DNA from: Neisseria musculi
Lineage (GTDB): Bacteria > Pseudomonadota > Gammaproteobacteria > Burkholderiales > Neisseriaceae
NCBI RefSeq assembly: GCF_014297595.2
Contig: NZ_CP060414.2
Coordinates: 1,612,001-1,676,000 of the forward strand
DNA length: 64,000 nucleotides
Direction: 5' to 3'
Below the pieces are notes generated by a model. That model had not been told where the DNA came from. It did not search any database and worked only from the letters and a program-made list of their open reading frames with translations. Position 1 is the first letter of the stretch; each line of letters starts with the position of its first letter. Positions 48,909 to 56,445 of the stretch are shown piece by piece. Made by a program: the position numbers and the translations under genes.

Positions 48909-49079
48909 GGGTTCTCCAATGGAATTCTTTCTTAGACGTTTTGTGGTTGGTTTTATCCTCAATCCTGTTCGGTTATTTTGTTATGGAAAATCTTTCTAAT
49001 AATGAATGCTGACCTTGGTACTTGTCTTTGGCGGCTGCATTACTTTGCCGGCACTTAAAGAGTGATTAGGAGGATAGTA
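48909..49079. other. Degraded phage-type segment
   Basis: Contains two tiny frames with hydrophobic content: 26 residues from an ATG at 48919 (MEFFLRRFVVGFILNPVRLF, GAGGG upstream) and about 19 residues (MLTLVLVFGGCITLPALKE) further on. They look like decayed membrane peptides but cannot be called genes with confidence. Confidence 0.35.
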
Positions 49080-49105
49080 ATGGATGAATTAAGAAAAAAT
49101 TTTTA

Positions 49106-49825
49106 GGGGCTGTCCTAGATAACTAGAACAAATCCTGCTTTACTAATTGTTTTAAAATAGAAATTTGAAATTTTATCTCACTGTTGTTAAAACGCCATTC
49201 ACACTCTTTCAAATACAGTTCAAAATGCTCTTTGGGAATGCCGTTAAACTTGCGTAAATGGCGTTTTGCTTGGTTCCAAAAGTTCTCAATTCCGTTAATG
49301 TGATTTTGTCGCTCAGCAAAATGTGTGCTGTGATTGATCCGAAAATGTGAAAATTCGCTCACATCAAGAACGTCATAACTTTTGTAACAATCGGTATAAA
49401 CAATGCTATCAGGCTTCACTTGCTCGCGGATAATTGGCAATAAAGTCGCAGTTTGTGTATTGGGTACGGCAACGGTGTAAACCTTACCATTACGCTTCAA
49501 AAGCCCGAATACAGCCACTTTGCCAGCCGCACCGCGACCACGTTTGCCTTTGCGTTGTCCGCCAAAATAGCTTTCATCAACTTCTACTTCACCATCAAGC
49601 ATTTCCAGATGCGGGCTGTTGTGATAGATAAGTAAGCGCAAACGGTGGAAGTAATAGGCAGCGGTATTTTTATTGACGCTAACTAATTGCGCCGCTGTGC
49701 GAGCGGTAACACCTGCAACAAATAGTTCAATCAGTTTGTTTTGCTTGTACTGACTTAAACGACTTTTTCTCATAGGGATTATTCTAACCTGAAGTTAAAT
49801 TTCCCTAGTTATCTAGTACAGCCCC
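49106..49825 (-). mobile_element. IS1595-family insertion sequence, copy 3 (720 bp)
   Basis: Same element, with intact terminal repeats and the exact target duplication AATTTTTA at 49098-49105 and 49826-49833. It interrupts the phage-type membrane protein gene after codon 8. Confidence 0.95.
49123..49773 (-). CDS. IS1595-family transposase
   Basis: Intact 216-residue transposase, almost identical to those at 24101 and 42672; all domain segments are conserved, including VDESYFGG and VYTDCYKSYD. The frame starts 52 bases inside the right terminal repeat, as in the other copies. Confidence 0.95.
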   Translation of the reverse strand: MRKSRLSQYKQNKLIELFVAGVTARTAAQLVSVNKNTAAYYFHRLRLLIYHNSPHLEMLDGEVEVDESYFGGQRKGKRGRGAAGKVAVFGLLKRNGKVYTVAVPNTQTATLLPIIREQVKPDSIVYTDCYKSYDVLDVSEFSHFRINHSTHFAERQNHINGIENFWNQAKRHLRKFNGIPKEHFELYLKECEWRFNNSEIKFQISILKQLVKQDLF

Positions 49826-50246
49826 AATTTTTATTTCTTTTGCCGGGGTATTTTACATTTGGTCGGAAGTTTGCCGTCATGGGGCAAATCTTTTCTTACC
49901 CGCGCCCGGTATATTGTTTCTTTAATGAGCAGGCTGGTTTTGGCTTTTGTGCTGCCGGTGTTTTTTCTCAAATCGTTAAAAAAAGAAATGGAAATGATCG
50001 AAAAAGCAGCCGGTGAATCGTTGGCAGGCTTGGCGGCAATGCTGTTCTGTCTGTTTTCCTTTTCTTTTCAAATTGCCGCCGCAGTCTTTGCTTTTTCGCA
50101 CCAAGCGTGGCGCCATGTTGCAGATTGCGAATGGCGCACCGCCGGTGCCTGTCTGATTGTTGGGTCATTATGTCGTGTTTTTTATGTGTTGGAGTATCAA
50201 AAAAGTGATAACGATAGGGAAAAACACGGGAGAAATCGGATGCTGA

Positions 50247-50507
50247 TTGAAGCTGCCCCCGCCGTCCGCACCGTCAAAGTCTCTGCGGGATACACCCCGC
50301 CGCCAAACCGGCTACCCGCATTACCGGCTGTTACCGGTACAGACAGAAGCAGGCAGATTCCACTGCCTGCTTTTTTACGTTTCTGCCGCAGACTATCTGA
50401 TAATCGAGCCGAAAATCAAACGGCATTTGGCGGTCAGAAAGCTGGCGGAGTTTCTGAAAACCGCCACCTACCCCGTGTATGAAACCGTATATGGAGCATC
50501 ACTGTGA
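50247..50507 (+). CDS. Possible small phage-type protein (C-terminal part credible)
   Basis: The frame ends HLAVRKLAEFLKTATYPVYE and its TGA overlaps the GTG start of the excisionase-like gene (GTGA), which suggests translational coupling. The N-terminal part overlaps the end of the preceding frame and contains a terminator-like hairpin, so the true start is probably after 50376 or the gene is frameshifted. Confidence 0.35.
   Translation: MKLPPPSAPSKSLRDTPRRQTGYPHYRLLPVQTEAGRFHCLLFYVSAADYLIIEPKIKRHLAVRKLAEFLKTATYPVYETVYGASL
50349..50376 (+). terminator. Rho-independent terminator
   Basis: GCAGGCAG and CTGCCTGC arms (8 bp, perfect) with loop ATTCCA and six Ts. It lies inside two overlapping open frames, so at least one of those frames is probably not translated through here. 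Confidence 0.8.
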
Positions 50508-50764
50508 AAACCTACGATGTAACCGAAGCGGCGGCCTACTGCAAATGCCATCCCGAAACGATACGGGAACATATCCGTGCCGGCCGGATTGCCGCATCCA
50601 AACCCGGCCGCAAATACTGTATAACTCAGCCTGCCCTTGACGCTTTTCTGTGTGGTTTGCAAAATGCACAATTGCAGGCTTCACTCGAAAGCAGGAGTGA
50701 AGAAAAATGCTTAAAACTGAAGGATTATATCGCCGTAGGAGCGGTATCTGGTACATTGACTTGA
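50504..50764 (+). CDS. Excisionase-like helix-turn-helix protein
   Basis: An 86-residue protein with GTG start. MKTYDVTEAAAYCKCHPETI and REHIRAGRIAASKPGRKYCI form the winged helix typical of the excisionase/MerR-like HTH family that binds att sites or promoters. It overlaps the integrase gene by 58 bases, the classical xis-int arrangement. The residues after about 65 lie in the overlap and may not be conserved. Confidence 0.75.
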   Translation: MKTYDVTEAAAYCKCHPETIREHIRAGRIAASKPGRKYCITQPALDAFLCGLQNAQLQASLESRSEEKCLKLKDYIAVGAVSGTLT

Positions 50765-50929
50765 CAACACCCAGCGGAAAAAGAGTTAGACGCTCTGCTC
50801 GTACAAAAGACAAAAAATCAGCTGAAGAACTGAGAGATAAACTTAAGCATGATGCTTGGCGGGTTTCCGAACTTGGCGAAAAGCCTAAGCGTTTATGGGA
50901 TGAAGCCGCTTTAAAGTGGCTTAAAGAAA

Positions 50930-51650
50930 GGGGCTGTACTAGATAACTAGGGAAATTTAACTTCAGGTTAGAATAGTCCCTATGAGAAAAAGTCGTTTAA
51001 GTCAGTACAAGCAAAACAAACTGATTGAACTATTTGTTGCAGGTGTTACCGCTCGCACAGCGGCGCAATTAGTTAGCGTCAATAAAAATACCGCTGCCTA
51101 TTACTTCCACCGTTTGCGCTTACTTATCTATCACATACAGTCCACATCTGGAAATGCTTGATGGTGAAGTAGAAGTTGATGAAAGCTATTTTGGCGGACA
51201 ACGCAAAGGCAAACGTGGTCGCGGTGCGGCTGGCAAAGTGGCTGTATTCGGGCTTTTGAAGCGTAATGGTAAGGTTTACACCGTTGCCGTACCCAATACA
51301 CAAACTGCGACTTTATTGCCAATTATCCGCGAGCAAGTGAAGCCTGATAGCATTGTTTATACCGATTGTTACAAAAGTTATGACGTTCTTGATGTGAGCG
51401 AATTTTCACATTTTCGGATCAATCACAGCACACATTTTGCTGAGCGATAAAATCACATTAACGGAATTGAGAACTTTTGGAACCAAGCAAAACGCCATTT
51501 ACGCAAGTTTAACGGCATTCCCAAAGAGCATTTTGAACTGTATTTGAAAGAGTGTGAATGGCGTTTTAACAACAGTGAGATAAAATTTCAAATTTCTATT
51601 TTAAAACAATTAGTAAAGCAGGATTTGTTCTAGTTATCTAGGACAGCCCC
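50930..51650 (+). mobile_element. IS1595-family insertion sequence, copy 4 (decayed, 721 bp)
   Basis: Same element with intact terminal repeats and exact target duplication TAAAGAAA (50922-50929 and 51651-51658). It carries one extra base and several substitutions relative to the other copies. Confidence 0.95.
50982..51633 (+). pseudogene. IS1595-family transposase, frameshifted and with a nonsense codon
   Basis: Compared with intact copies, the segment around 51133-51146 reads CACATACAGTCCACAT in place of CACAACAGCCCGCAT, a net +1 insertion. CAA (Gln) has become TAA at 51448-51450. The copy is therefore dead and probably the oldest of the four. An internal ATG frame (51154-51450) remains but encodes only a fragment. 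Confidence 0.92.
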
Positions 51651-52180
51651 TAAAGAAAAGGCGGCAAAAAGAAGTATAGAAGACGACAAGTCGAAAATAC
51701 GAATGCTGACACAATTCAGGGGAGTTTATTTGCATCACATTGATAACGAGTTCGTGATGAGTGTGGTGGGGAATCTGAATTGCAAAGACAGTACAAAGAA
51801 CCGCTATTTATCTCTTATCATTTCTATTTTGAATGCAGCTGCAAAAAAATGGAAATGGATAGACAAAGCACCATTGATAGAAAAATACAAAGAGAATGAA
51901 GGGCGAGTTCGCTGGTTAAAGTCTGCTGAAGCACAAAGGCTGATAGGGGTAGCAAAACCAAGGTACTTCGCCGATCTGATTATATTTAGTCTTAATACTG
52001 GTTTAAGACAAAGTAATGTTTTAAATCTTAAGTGGGACCAAATAGATTTAGATCGTCAAGTTGCTTGGTATTATCCTGATGAGATGAAAGCTGGAAAAGC
52101 TTTGGGTGTTGTTTTAAATGAAGCCACGATTGGGGATTTAAGGTGGCAGATAGGGAAACATTCCAAATATGTTTTTGTGA

Positions 52181-52892
52181 GGCTCTAGACTAGCAGAATA
52201 GCTCTGTTAGCCTGGAAAAATGAAATATAACACCAAGTTAAGTGACCATCAGCTCAAAAAATTATCAAGCATTTTTGTGTCGGTATAGAAGCCTCAAAAC
52301 CGCTTTGCCGACAGGCTTCAACCGCAATACCATCAACCACCGGTATCGCATTTTCAGACACGAAATATACTGCTGCCAAAGCGGGCAAAAAGACCTGTTA
52401 TACGGCAGCATAAAGGTTGATGAAAGCTATTTGTAGCGCGGTTTCCATGGCGAGTCAAAGCGTGGCAGAGGAACGCTTAAACAACCCGTCTTTGGTATTT
52501 TCGAAAGAGACGGCAGGGTTTATACCGAAATCGTTCCTGATTGTAAAAAGCAAACACTTCAAGCTGTTATATTGGGAAAGGTCTCTCTGGAGAGTGTTTT
52601 TATTCTGATAGCCGGCGCGGTTACAGCGGCCTGGTCGATAAGCCGGCTACTCTACATTTGTGCGTTAATCACGGACAAAATGAGTTTGCAGATGGTACCG
52701 GGCGCATCAATGGTATTGAAAGCTTCCGGAGTTTTACCAAACTAAGGCCCGCCAAATTCAACGGCGTAACCAAAAACTTTGATTTGCACCTGAGGGAATG
52801 CGGATGGCGATGGAACCGAAACTCTGATGAACTGAGTCACGAACTTTGGGGGCTTTTAAAGTAAATTTATATAAAGCTGCTAGTCTAGAGCC
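52181..52892 (+). mobile_element. Degenerate IS1016-like (IS1595-family) element
   Basis: The 16-bp terminal inverted repeats GGCTCTAGACTAGCAG are perfect at both ends (52181-52196 and 52877-52892). This is a different element from the 720-bp copies. The left flank TTTTGTGA and right flank TTAATTAT do not match, so no target duplication remains, consistent with an adjacent deletion that removed the end of the integrase gene. Confidence 0.85.
52220..52864 (+). pseudogene. IS1016-like transposase, multiply broken
   Basis: The start MKYNTKLSDHQLKKLSSIFV is typical of IS1016 transposases. A TAG follows after about 22 codons, then the frame changes to ASKTALPTGFNRNTINHRYR type sequence. Another stop follows KVDESYL, and later pieces (HGESKRGRGTLKQPVFGIFE; GRINGIESFRSFTKLRPAKF) lie in different frames. 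At least four disabling changes are visible. Confidence 0.85.
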
Positions 52893-52993
52893 TTAATTAT
52901 TGTTTTTCGCTGCACGGCTGCATCTCCCGCCCTGTATGGAAAGAAACCGATTCGCTATATAATGCCGCCCTAACTTTTTTAAAACACCCTGCC

Positions 52994-54361
52994 ATGTCCA
53001 AACTGTCCTCCTCTGCACTGTCCTCCTCTGCCGTTTCCGTTTCCGAATTGAACGCTTTGGCCAAAAACCTGCTGGAAGAAAACCTGTTCGGTCTGTGGGT
53101 GGCAGGCGAAGTGTCCAACCTCACCCGCGCTGCCAGCGGGCATTATTATTTTTCGCTCAAAGACAGCCGAGCGCAGGTGCGCTGCGCCATGTTTAAAGGC
53201 ACGGCGGCAAAACTGGCGCCCCCCCTGAAAGAAGGCAGCCACATCGAGCTGACCGGCCGTATCGGCATTTATGAAACACGCGGCGAGTTTCAGATTAACG
53301 TTAGTGAAATACGCTTAAACGGCTTGGGGCAACTCTACGAAGCCTATGAAAAGCTGAAAGCCAAGCTGCAAGCCGAAGGCGTGTTTGCCGCAAAGCGCAA
53401 AAAACCGCTTCCCGCCCATCCGCGCGCCATCGGTATCGTAACCAGCTTGGCGGCAGCAGCCCTGCGCGATGTAGTGTCCACCCTGAAGCGGCGCGCACCG
53501 GAAATCCCCGTATTGGTTTACCCCACTCCCGTTCAGGGGGCGGGCAGCGGACTGCAAATCGCCCAAGCCGTTCAGACGGCCGCAGCGCGCAATGAGGTAG
53601 ATGTACTAATCGTATGCCGGGGCGGAGGCAGTATTGAAGATTTGTGGTCGTTTAACGAAGAAGCTGTAGTACGCGCCATTGAGGCCTGCCCGACTCCGGT
53701 GGTAAGCGGCATCGGCCATGAAACCGATTTCACGCTGGCCGATTTCGTTGCCGACAAACGCGCCCCTACCCCCACCGGAGCGGCCGAGCTGGTCAGCCCC
53801 AACCGCTTGGAATCGCTGTACAAACTGACTCAGGCACAAGGCCGTCTGAAAACCGCCTTACAGCAGCGCTATTATGATGCCAGCCAAAAAACCGACTGGC
53901 TTGCCCGCCAAATCCGCCCCCCGCAACAGAAATTAAACGAGCAGCGCACCCAACTACACACGCTGGCGCAATCACTGCACTTTGCCATGCAAAACCACCA
54001 CCGCTTCAATACACAACGGCTTTCCCGCCAACAGCAGCAACTAGCCTATCTGCGCCCCAATATTTCCGGCACCGCACGCGATATACAAAATTTTCAGACG
54101 GCCTTAAAGCAGCATTGGAACACTCTATTCGCCAACCACACACAACGGTTGGAAAAACAGGCCGCCCTGCTCGAAGCCGTGTCGCCGCAACATATTCTCG
54201 AACGCGGCTTTTCAGTAGTCAAAAACAGCCGCGGCCAACTCATCCGCAGCGCAGCGGCGTTGAAGCAGGGGCAGAAACTGCATATCGCGTTTGCCGATGG
54301 AGAAACCAATGTGCGCGTTACCGGTGAAACAGCGCAACCGGATTTATTCGATTACACATAA
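52994..54361 (+). CDS. xseA: Exodeoxyribonuclease VII large subunit
   Basis: A 455-residue cytoplasmic nuclease subunit for single-stranded DNA, in mismatch repair and end processing. The N-terminal OB fold (VSELNALAKNLLEENLFGLW, GHYYFSLKDSRAQVRC) is followed by the catalytic domain with IGIVTSLAAAALRDVVSTLK, VDVLIVCRGGGSIEDLW and VSGIGHETDFTLADFVAD. The C-terminal half is coiled coil. The small subunit xseB is not adjacent. The gene marks the return to core sequence after the degraded element. Confidence 0.95.
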   Translation: MSKLSSSALSSSAVSVSELNALAKNLLEENLFGLWVAGEVSNLTRAASGHYYFSLKDSRAQVRCAMFKGTAAKLAPPLKEGSHIELTGRIGIYETRGEFQINVSEIRLNGLGQLYEAYEKLKAKLQAEGVFAAKRKKPLPAHPRAIGIVTSLAAAALRDVVSTLKRRAPEIPVLVYPTPVQGAGSGLQIAQAVQTAAARNEVDVLIVCRGGGSIEDLWSFNEEAVVRAIEACPTPVVSGIGHETDFTLADFVADKRAPTPTGAAELVSPNRLESLYKLTQAQGRLKTALQQRYYDASQKTDWLARQIRPPQQKLNEQRTQLHTLAQSLHFAMQNHHRFNTQRLSRQQQQLAYLRPNISGTARDIQNFQTALKQHWNTLFANHTQRLEKQAALLEAVSPQHILERGFSVVKNSRGQLIRSAAALKQGQKLHIAFADGETNVRVTGETAQPDLFDYT

Positions 54362-54601
54362 ACACACTGCGCCGCAGCTGCCAAATCAGAAAAAAGCCCG
54401 AATTCTGCGGATCCGATAAAATAAAAAATCAAGCTCTTCACAATATGCAAAAAGCTTTGGAATCTGGCACGCCCACGGGGATTTTTAAAATTAAATTAAT
54501 TCAAAATCTTATGTTTAAAATAATTATTTTAAATAGCAACCAATTTCAAGTAAAAAGTATAACTCAAACAAAAAAGTGTGCATTGTGTTACATACAAAAA
54601 T
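54362..54601. other. AT-rich gap, probable right junction of the prophage/TA region
   Basis: About 240 bases of strongly AT-rich sequence without DUS between xseA and the hicAB promoter. It has no gene and no recognisable att repeat, since the other prophage end is outside the window. It is the likeliest boundary of acquired DNA on this side. Confidence 0.45.
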
Positions 54602-54652
54602 ACAACAAAAATGTTTATTTTACTTGACAATATAACATTTTTGTTGTATTGT
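54602..54652 (+). promoter_or_regulatory. hicAB promoter and inverted-repeat operator
   Basis: A -35 box TTGACA (54624-54629) and -10 box TATTGT (54647-54652) are separated by 17 bases. Perfect 14-bp arms ACAACAAAAATGTT (54602-54615) and AACATTTTTGTTGT (54634-54647) flank the -35 and reach the -10. This is the layout expected for autorepression by HicB bound as a dimer. Confidence 0.75.
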
Positions 54653-54681
54653 ACGCTTACTGTATAGGAAAGGAGGTGTGA

Positions 54682-54864
54682 ATGAAATACAGTGAATTCA
54701 GAAAGTGGCTGCTCTCTCAAGGCGTAGAATTTACCACGCAGAAACGCGGCAGCCACCAACTTATCAGATTAGGTAATAAAACATCGGTTTTCCCGAACCA
54801 CGGCAGCAAAGAAATCGGCACGGGGCTGGTAAACAAAATCAAAAAAGATTTAGATTTGAAATAA
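54682..54864 (+). CDS. hicA: HicA-type mRNA interferase toxin
   Basis: A 60-residue protein with the dsRBD-like HicA (YcfA) fold. The catalytic histidine is in FTTQKRGSHQLIRLGNKTSV, with the downstream FPNHGSKEIGTGLVNKIKKD typical of the family. HicA cleaves mRNA unless bound by HicB. A very strong ribosome site, AAAGGAGGTG, lies 6 bases before the ATG. Confidence 0.93.
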   Translation: MKYSEFRKWLLSQGVEFTTQKRGSHQLIRLGNKTSVFPNHGSKEIGTGLVNKIKKDLDLK

Positions 54865-54916
54865 AAGGCAGGCCCGTAAGGGCTTGCCATCATGATAATT
54901 TGCAAGAGGTATGAAT

Positions 54917-55333
54917 ATGTTGGCCTATCGCTATATTTTGACACCGGACGACAACGGCACTTTCTTGGTTACGTTTCCTGATATTCCGGAAGCGGTTGCC
55001 GTGGGCGAAGATGAAGCATCTGCCGGAATCGAGGCGGCAGACGGCCTGATTTGCGCTTTGGAAGGTTATTTTGCAGACCGCCGCGAAGTGCCGCTGCCGT
55101 CTGGTAACGACGGGCGGCAGGTTGTGGTGTTGCCGGCATTGGAAACCGCCAAAGTGCTGCTGCTGAACGAAATGCTGGCGCAAAATGTAAAAAAAGCAGA
55201 AATGGCGCGGCGTTTGGACGTGCATATGCCGCAAATCGACCGCCTGCTGGATTTGCGCCATAATACGAAAATCGATTTTTTGGAAAAAGCTGCCGGCAAG
55301 CTCGGCAAGCGTCTGAACATCAGCTTTTCTTAA
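54917..55333 (+). CDS. hicB: HicB-type antitoxin
   Basis: A 138-residue antitoxin with the N-terminal HicB RNase H-like domain (YRYILTPDDNGTFLVTFPDI, VGEDEASAGIEAADGLI). The C-terminal helix-turn-helix (LAQNVKKAEMARRLDVHMPQ, LLDLRHNTKIDFLEKAA) binds the operator. AGAGG fits the ATG at 54917 better than the one at 54911. A short hairpin (GGCAGGCCC-GTAA-GGGCTTGCC) separates it from hicA and could tune relative expression. Confidence 0.93.
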   Translation: MLAYRYILTPDDNGTFLVTFPDIPEAVAVGEDEASAGIEAADGLICALEGYFADRREVPLPSGNDGRQVVVLPALETAKVLLLNEMLAQNVKKAEMARRLDVHMPQIDRLLDLRHNTKIDFLEKAAGKLGKRLNISFS

Positions 55334-55397
55334 ACCCTTAACCTGACTTTCCTATACAGACCATGCAGAGGCCGCCTGTTTTCAGACGGCCTTTATT

Positions 55398-55601
55398 TCA
55401 GGAATCCAACCACTCGCGGCAGATTTTCAGCAGGGCTTGCGTTTTGCTGCCACCTGCTTTTTCGATGGCGGCAAGAATGATGTTTATATCTTCTGCCCTG
55501 CCTTTCACGGCAAATTGTTTATACACGCCGTTGTCGAGCTTGGCCTGATTGATACGGGTGGCGGTTTTGGCGTAGCGTTTTTTGGCTTCTTCATTTGACA
55601 T
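55398..55601 (-). CDS. Small hypothetical phage-type protein
   Basis: A 67-residue, strongly charged soluble protein (MSNEEAKKRYAKTATRINQA) with EDINIILAAIEKAGGSKTQA in the second half, which could be a ribbon-helix-helix or short HTH DNA-binding fold. It is on the same strand as the prophage genes and convergent with hicB. It is not recognised as a named family. Confidence 0.6.
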   Translation of the reverse strand: MSNEEAKKRYAKTATRINQAKLDNGVYKQFAVKGRAEDINIILAAIEKAGGSKTQALLKICREWLDS

Positions 55602-55687
55602 GGCATTCTTCTTTGGATAAGATAATTTAAAGAAAGGCAGATGGGCGGCCTCCTTAACCGCCCTGTTTGGTTAATCAAAATATTCTG

Positions 55688-55744
55688 TTAGTAAGCGTTG
55701 GTAGCGAGTAGTAACAGAATCGCGAAGATTAAGAACTTCTGCAT
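55688..55744 (-). CDS. 18-residue hydrophobic peptide with a near-perfect ribosome site
   Basis: AAAGGAGGTGATAAAG directly precedes the ATG of MQKFLIFAILLLLATNAY-stop. The peptide is almost entirely one membrane segment. It sits between the prophage lysis genes and the 67-residue protein. Peptides of this type occur as phage membrane peptides or type I toxins; the function here is inference only. Confidence 0.5.
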   Translation of the reverse strand: MQKFLIFAILLLLATNAY

Positions 55745-55771
55745 CTTTATCACCTCCTTTCTTTCTTGGAT

Positions 55772-55806
55772 TTCCCGCTGTTGGTGCAGCGGGATTTCTT
55801 ATTTAG
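55772..55806. terminator. Hairpin with T-rich tail
   Basis: CCCGCTG and CAGCGGG arms with a 6-base loop are followed on the plus strand by ATTTCTTATTT. On the minus strand the hairpin is in the leader of the 18-residue peptide, just upstream of its ribosome site. Confidence 0.5.
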
Positions 55807-55871
55807 GAAGCTCTTAATCGATAATTAAATTATAGTTTATACTAAAAATAAAAGCAAGTCTTTTTTTAAAT

Positions 55872-56174
55872 TTATCCATTAAATTCAATTAAATATGCTT
55901 TTTTTTGCGGCGGCCTGTGATTAATCGCCGGATACCGTGCGCCCGTATGCCTGCCATTCGGCCAAATCGTTGCGCTGGTGGTCGGCTGCTTCTGCCATTG
56001 CTGCATATTCAGCCGCGCATTTTCCGAATAGCTGCCAGCCCCAGGCAGAGGTTTCATCAGGTGCGCCGGCACTTGCGGCGGCTGCGGGCAGGTTTCGGCG
56101 GCCGCTTTGAGCGGCGGCATATTGCTGCACGCGGCCAAGCTCGCGGCGCAGATGATTAACAGCAGTTTGTGCAT
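55872..56174 (-). CDS. Rz1-like outer-membrane spanin lipoprotein, nested in Rz
   Basis: A 100-residue lipoprotein, MHKLLLIICAASLAACSNMP, with lipobox LAAC and a proline-containing mature part (CPQPPQVPAHLMKPLPGAGS). AAAAGGAAAAGC precedes the ATG. It starts inside the Rz gene in another frame and ends 49 bases beyond it, the classical overlapping Rz/Rz1 layout. With Rz it should span the periplasm and fuse the membranes in the last step of lysis. Confidence 0.82.
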   Translation of the reverse strand: MHKLLLIICAASLAACSNMPPLKAAAETCPQPPQVPAHLMKPLPGAGSYSENARLNMQQWQKQPTTSATIWPNGRHTGARYPAINHRPPQKKAYLIEFNG

Positions 56175-56445
56175 TTTGCTTTTCCTTTTCGATTTCGGCT
56201 TGCGCAGCGGCCAATGCTGCGGCCTGTTTGCGCTCTTTTGCCAGCGTTTCGGCGGCCTGTTCGGCCCGGGCGGCGGCAAGCGAGCGGGATATTTCGGCGG
56301 CTTTGTCGGCCTGCCCGGCACGGTATTGTGCGGGGCTGGAAACAAAGTGCCGGTAGGCGGCCTGCCCCACAACGGCCGCCGCAAGCAAAAGGCACAAAGC
56401 GGCCAAAGCGGCGGTGAGGGGATTTTTGACAACCCGTGCCCACAT
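55921..56445 (-). CDS. Rz-like inner-membrane spanin
   Basis: A 174-residue protein with an N-terminal membrane anchor (LTAALAALCLLLAAAVVGQA) and a long periplasmic coiled coil rich in Ala, Gln and Glu (SLAAARAEQAAETLAKERKQ and onward), the form of DUF2514/Rz spanins. Its ATG overlaps the endolysin stop (TAATG). The Rz1 partner is encoded in a different frame within it. Confidence 0.82.
   Translation of the reverse strand: MWARVVKNPLTAALAALCLLLAAAVVGQAAYRHFVSSPAQYRAGQADKAAEISRSLAAARAEQAAETLAKERKQAAALAAAQAEIEKEKQNAQTAVNHLRRELGRVQQYAAAQSGRRNLPAAAASAGAPDETSAWGWQLFGKCAAEYAAMAEAADHQRNDLAEWQAYGRTVSGD

Larger units (their letters stand above)
49080..50482 (+). pseudogene. Phage-type membrane protein split by IS copy 3
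   Basis: AGGAGGATAGTA precedes the ATG at 49080. Eight codons (MDELRKNF) lead into the IS. Removing the IS and one 8-bp target duplication rejoins them in frame to the sequence after 49825: YFFCRGILHLVGSLPSWGKS and onward. The restored protein of about 225 residues has hydrophobic segments VLAFVLPVFFL and LAAMLFCLFSFSFQIAAAVF and ends in a Pro/Arg-rich tail. The family is not recognised. A transcription-terminator-like hairpin is at 50349, within the last part of the frame. Confidence 0.65.
50707..52180 (+). pseudogene. Tyrosine recombinase (phage integrase), interrupted and truncated
   Basis: The N-terminal 74 codons (MLKTEGLYRRRSGIWYIDLT) carry the AP2-like arm domain. IS copy 4 interrupts the gene at LKWLKE, and deleting the IS plus one TAAAGAAA restores the frame into KAAKRSIEDDKSKIRMLTQF. 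The catalytic domain starts with the first arginine in SLNTGLRQSNVLNLKWDQID, and then the frame ends at the second IS at 52181. The HxxR and tyrosine motifs are missing, so the enzyme is inactive. It identifies the region as an integrated element. Confidence 0.85.

Noticed and set aside
51154..51450. 98-codon gene starting inside IS copy 4
   Set aside because: It is an internal fragment of the decayed transposase, ending at the new nonsense codon.
52658..52864. Separate small gene near xseA
   Set aside because: It is the 3' piece of the degenerate IS1016-like transposase.
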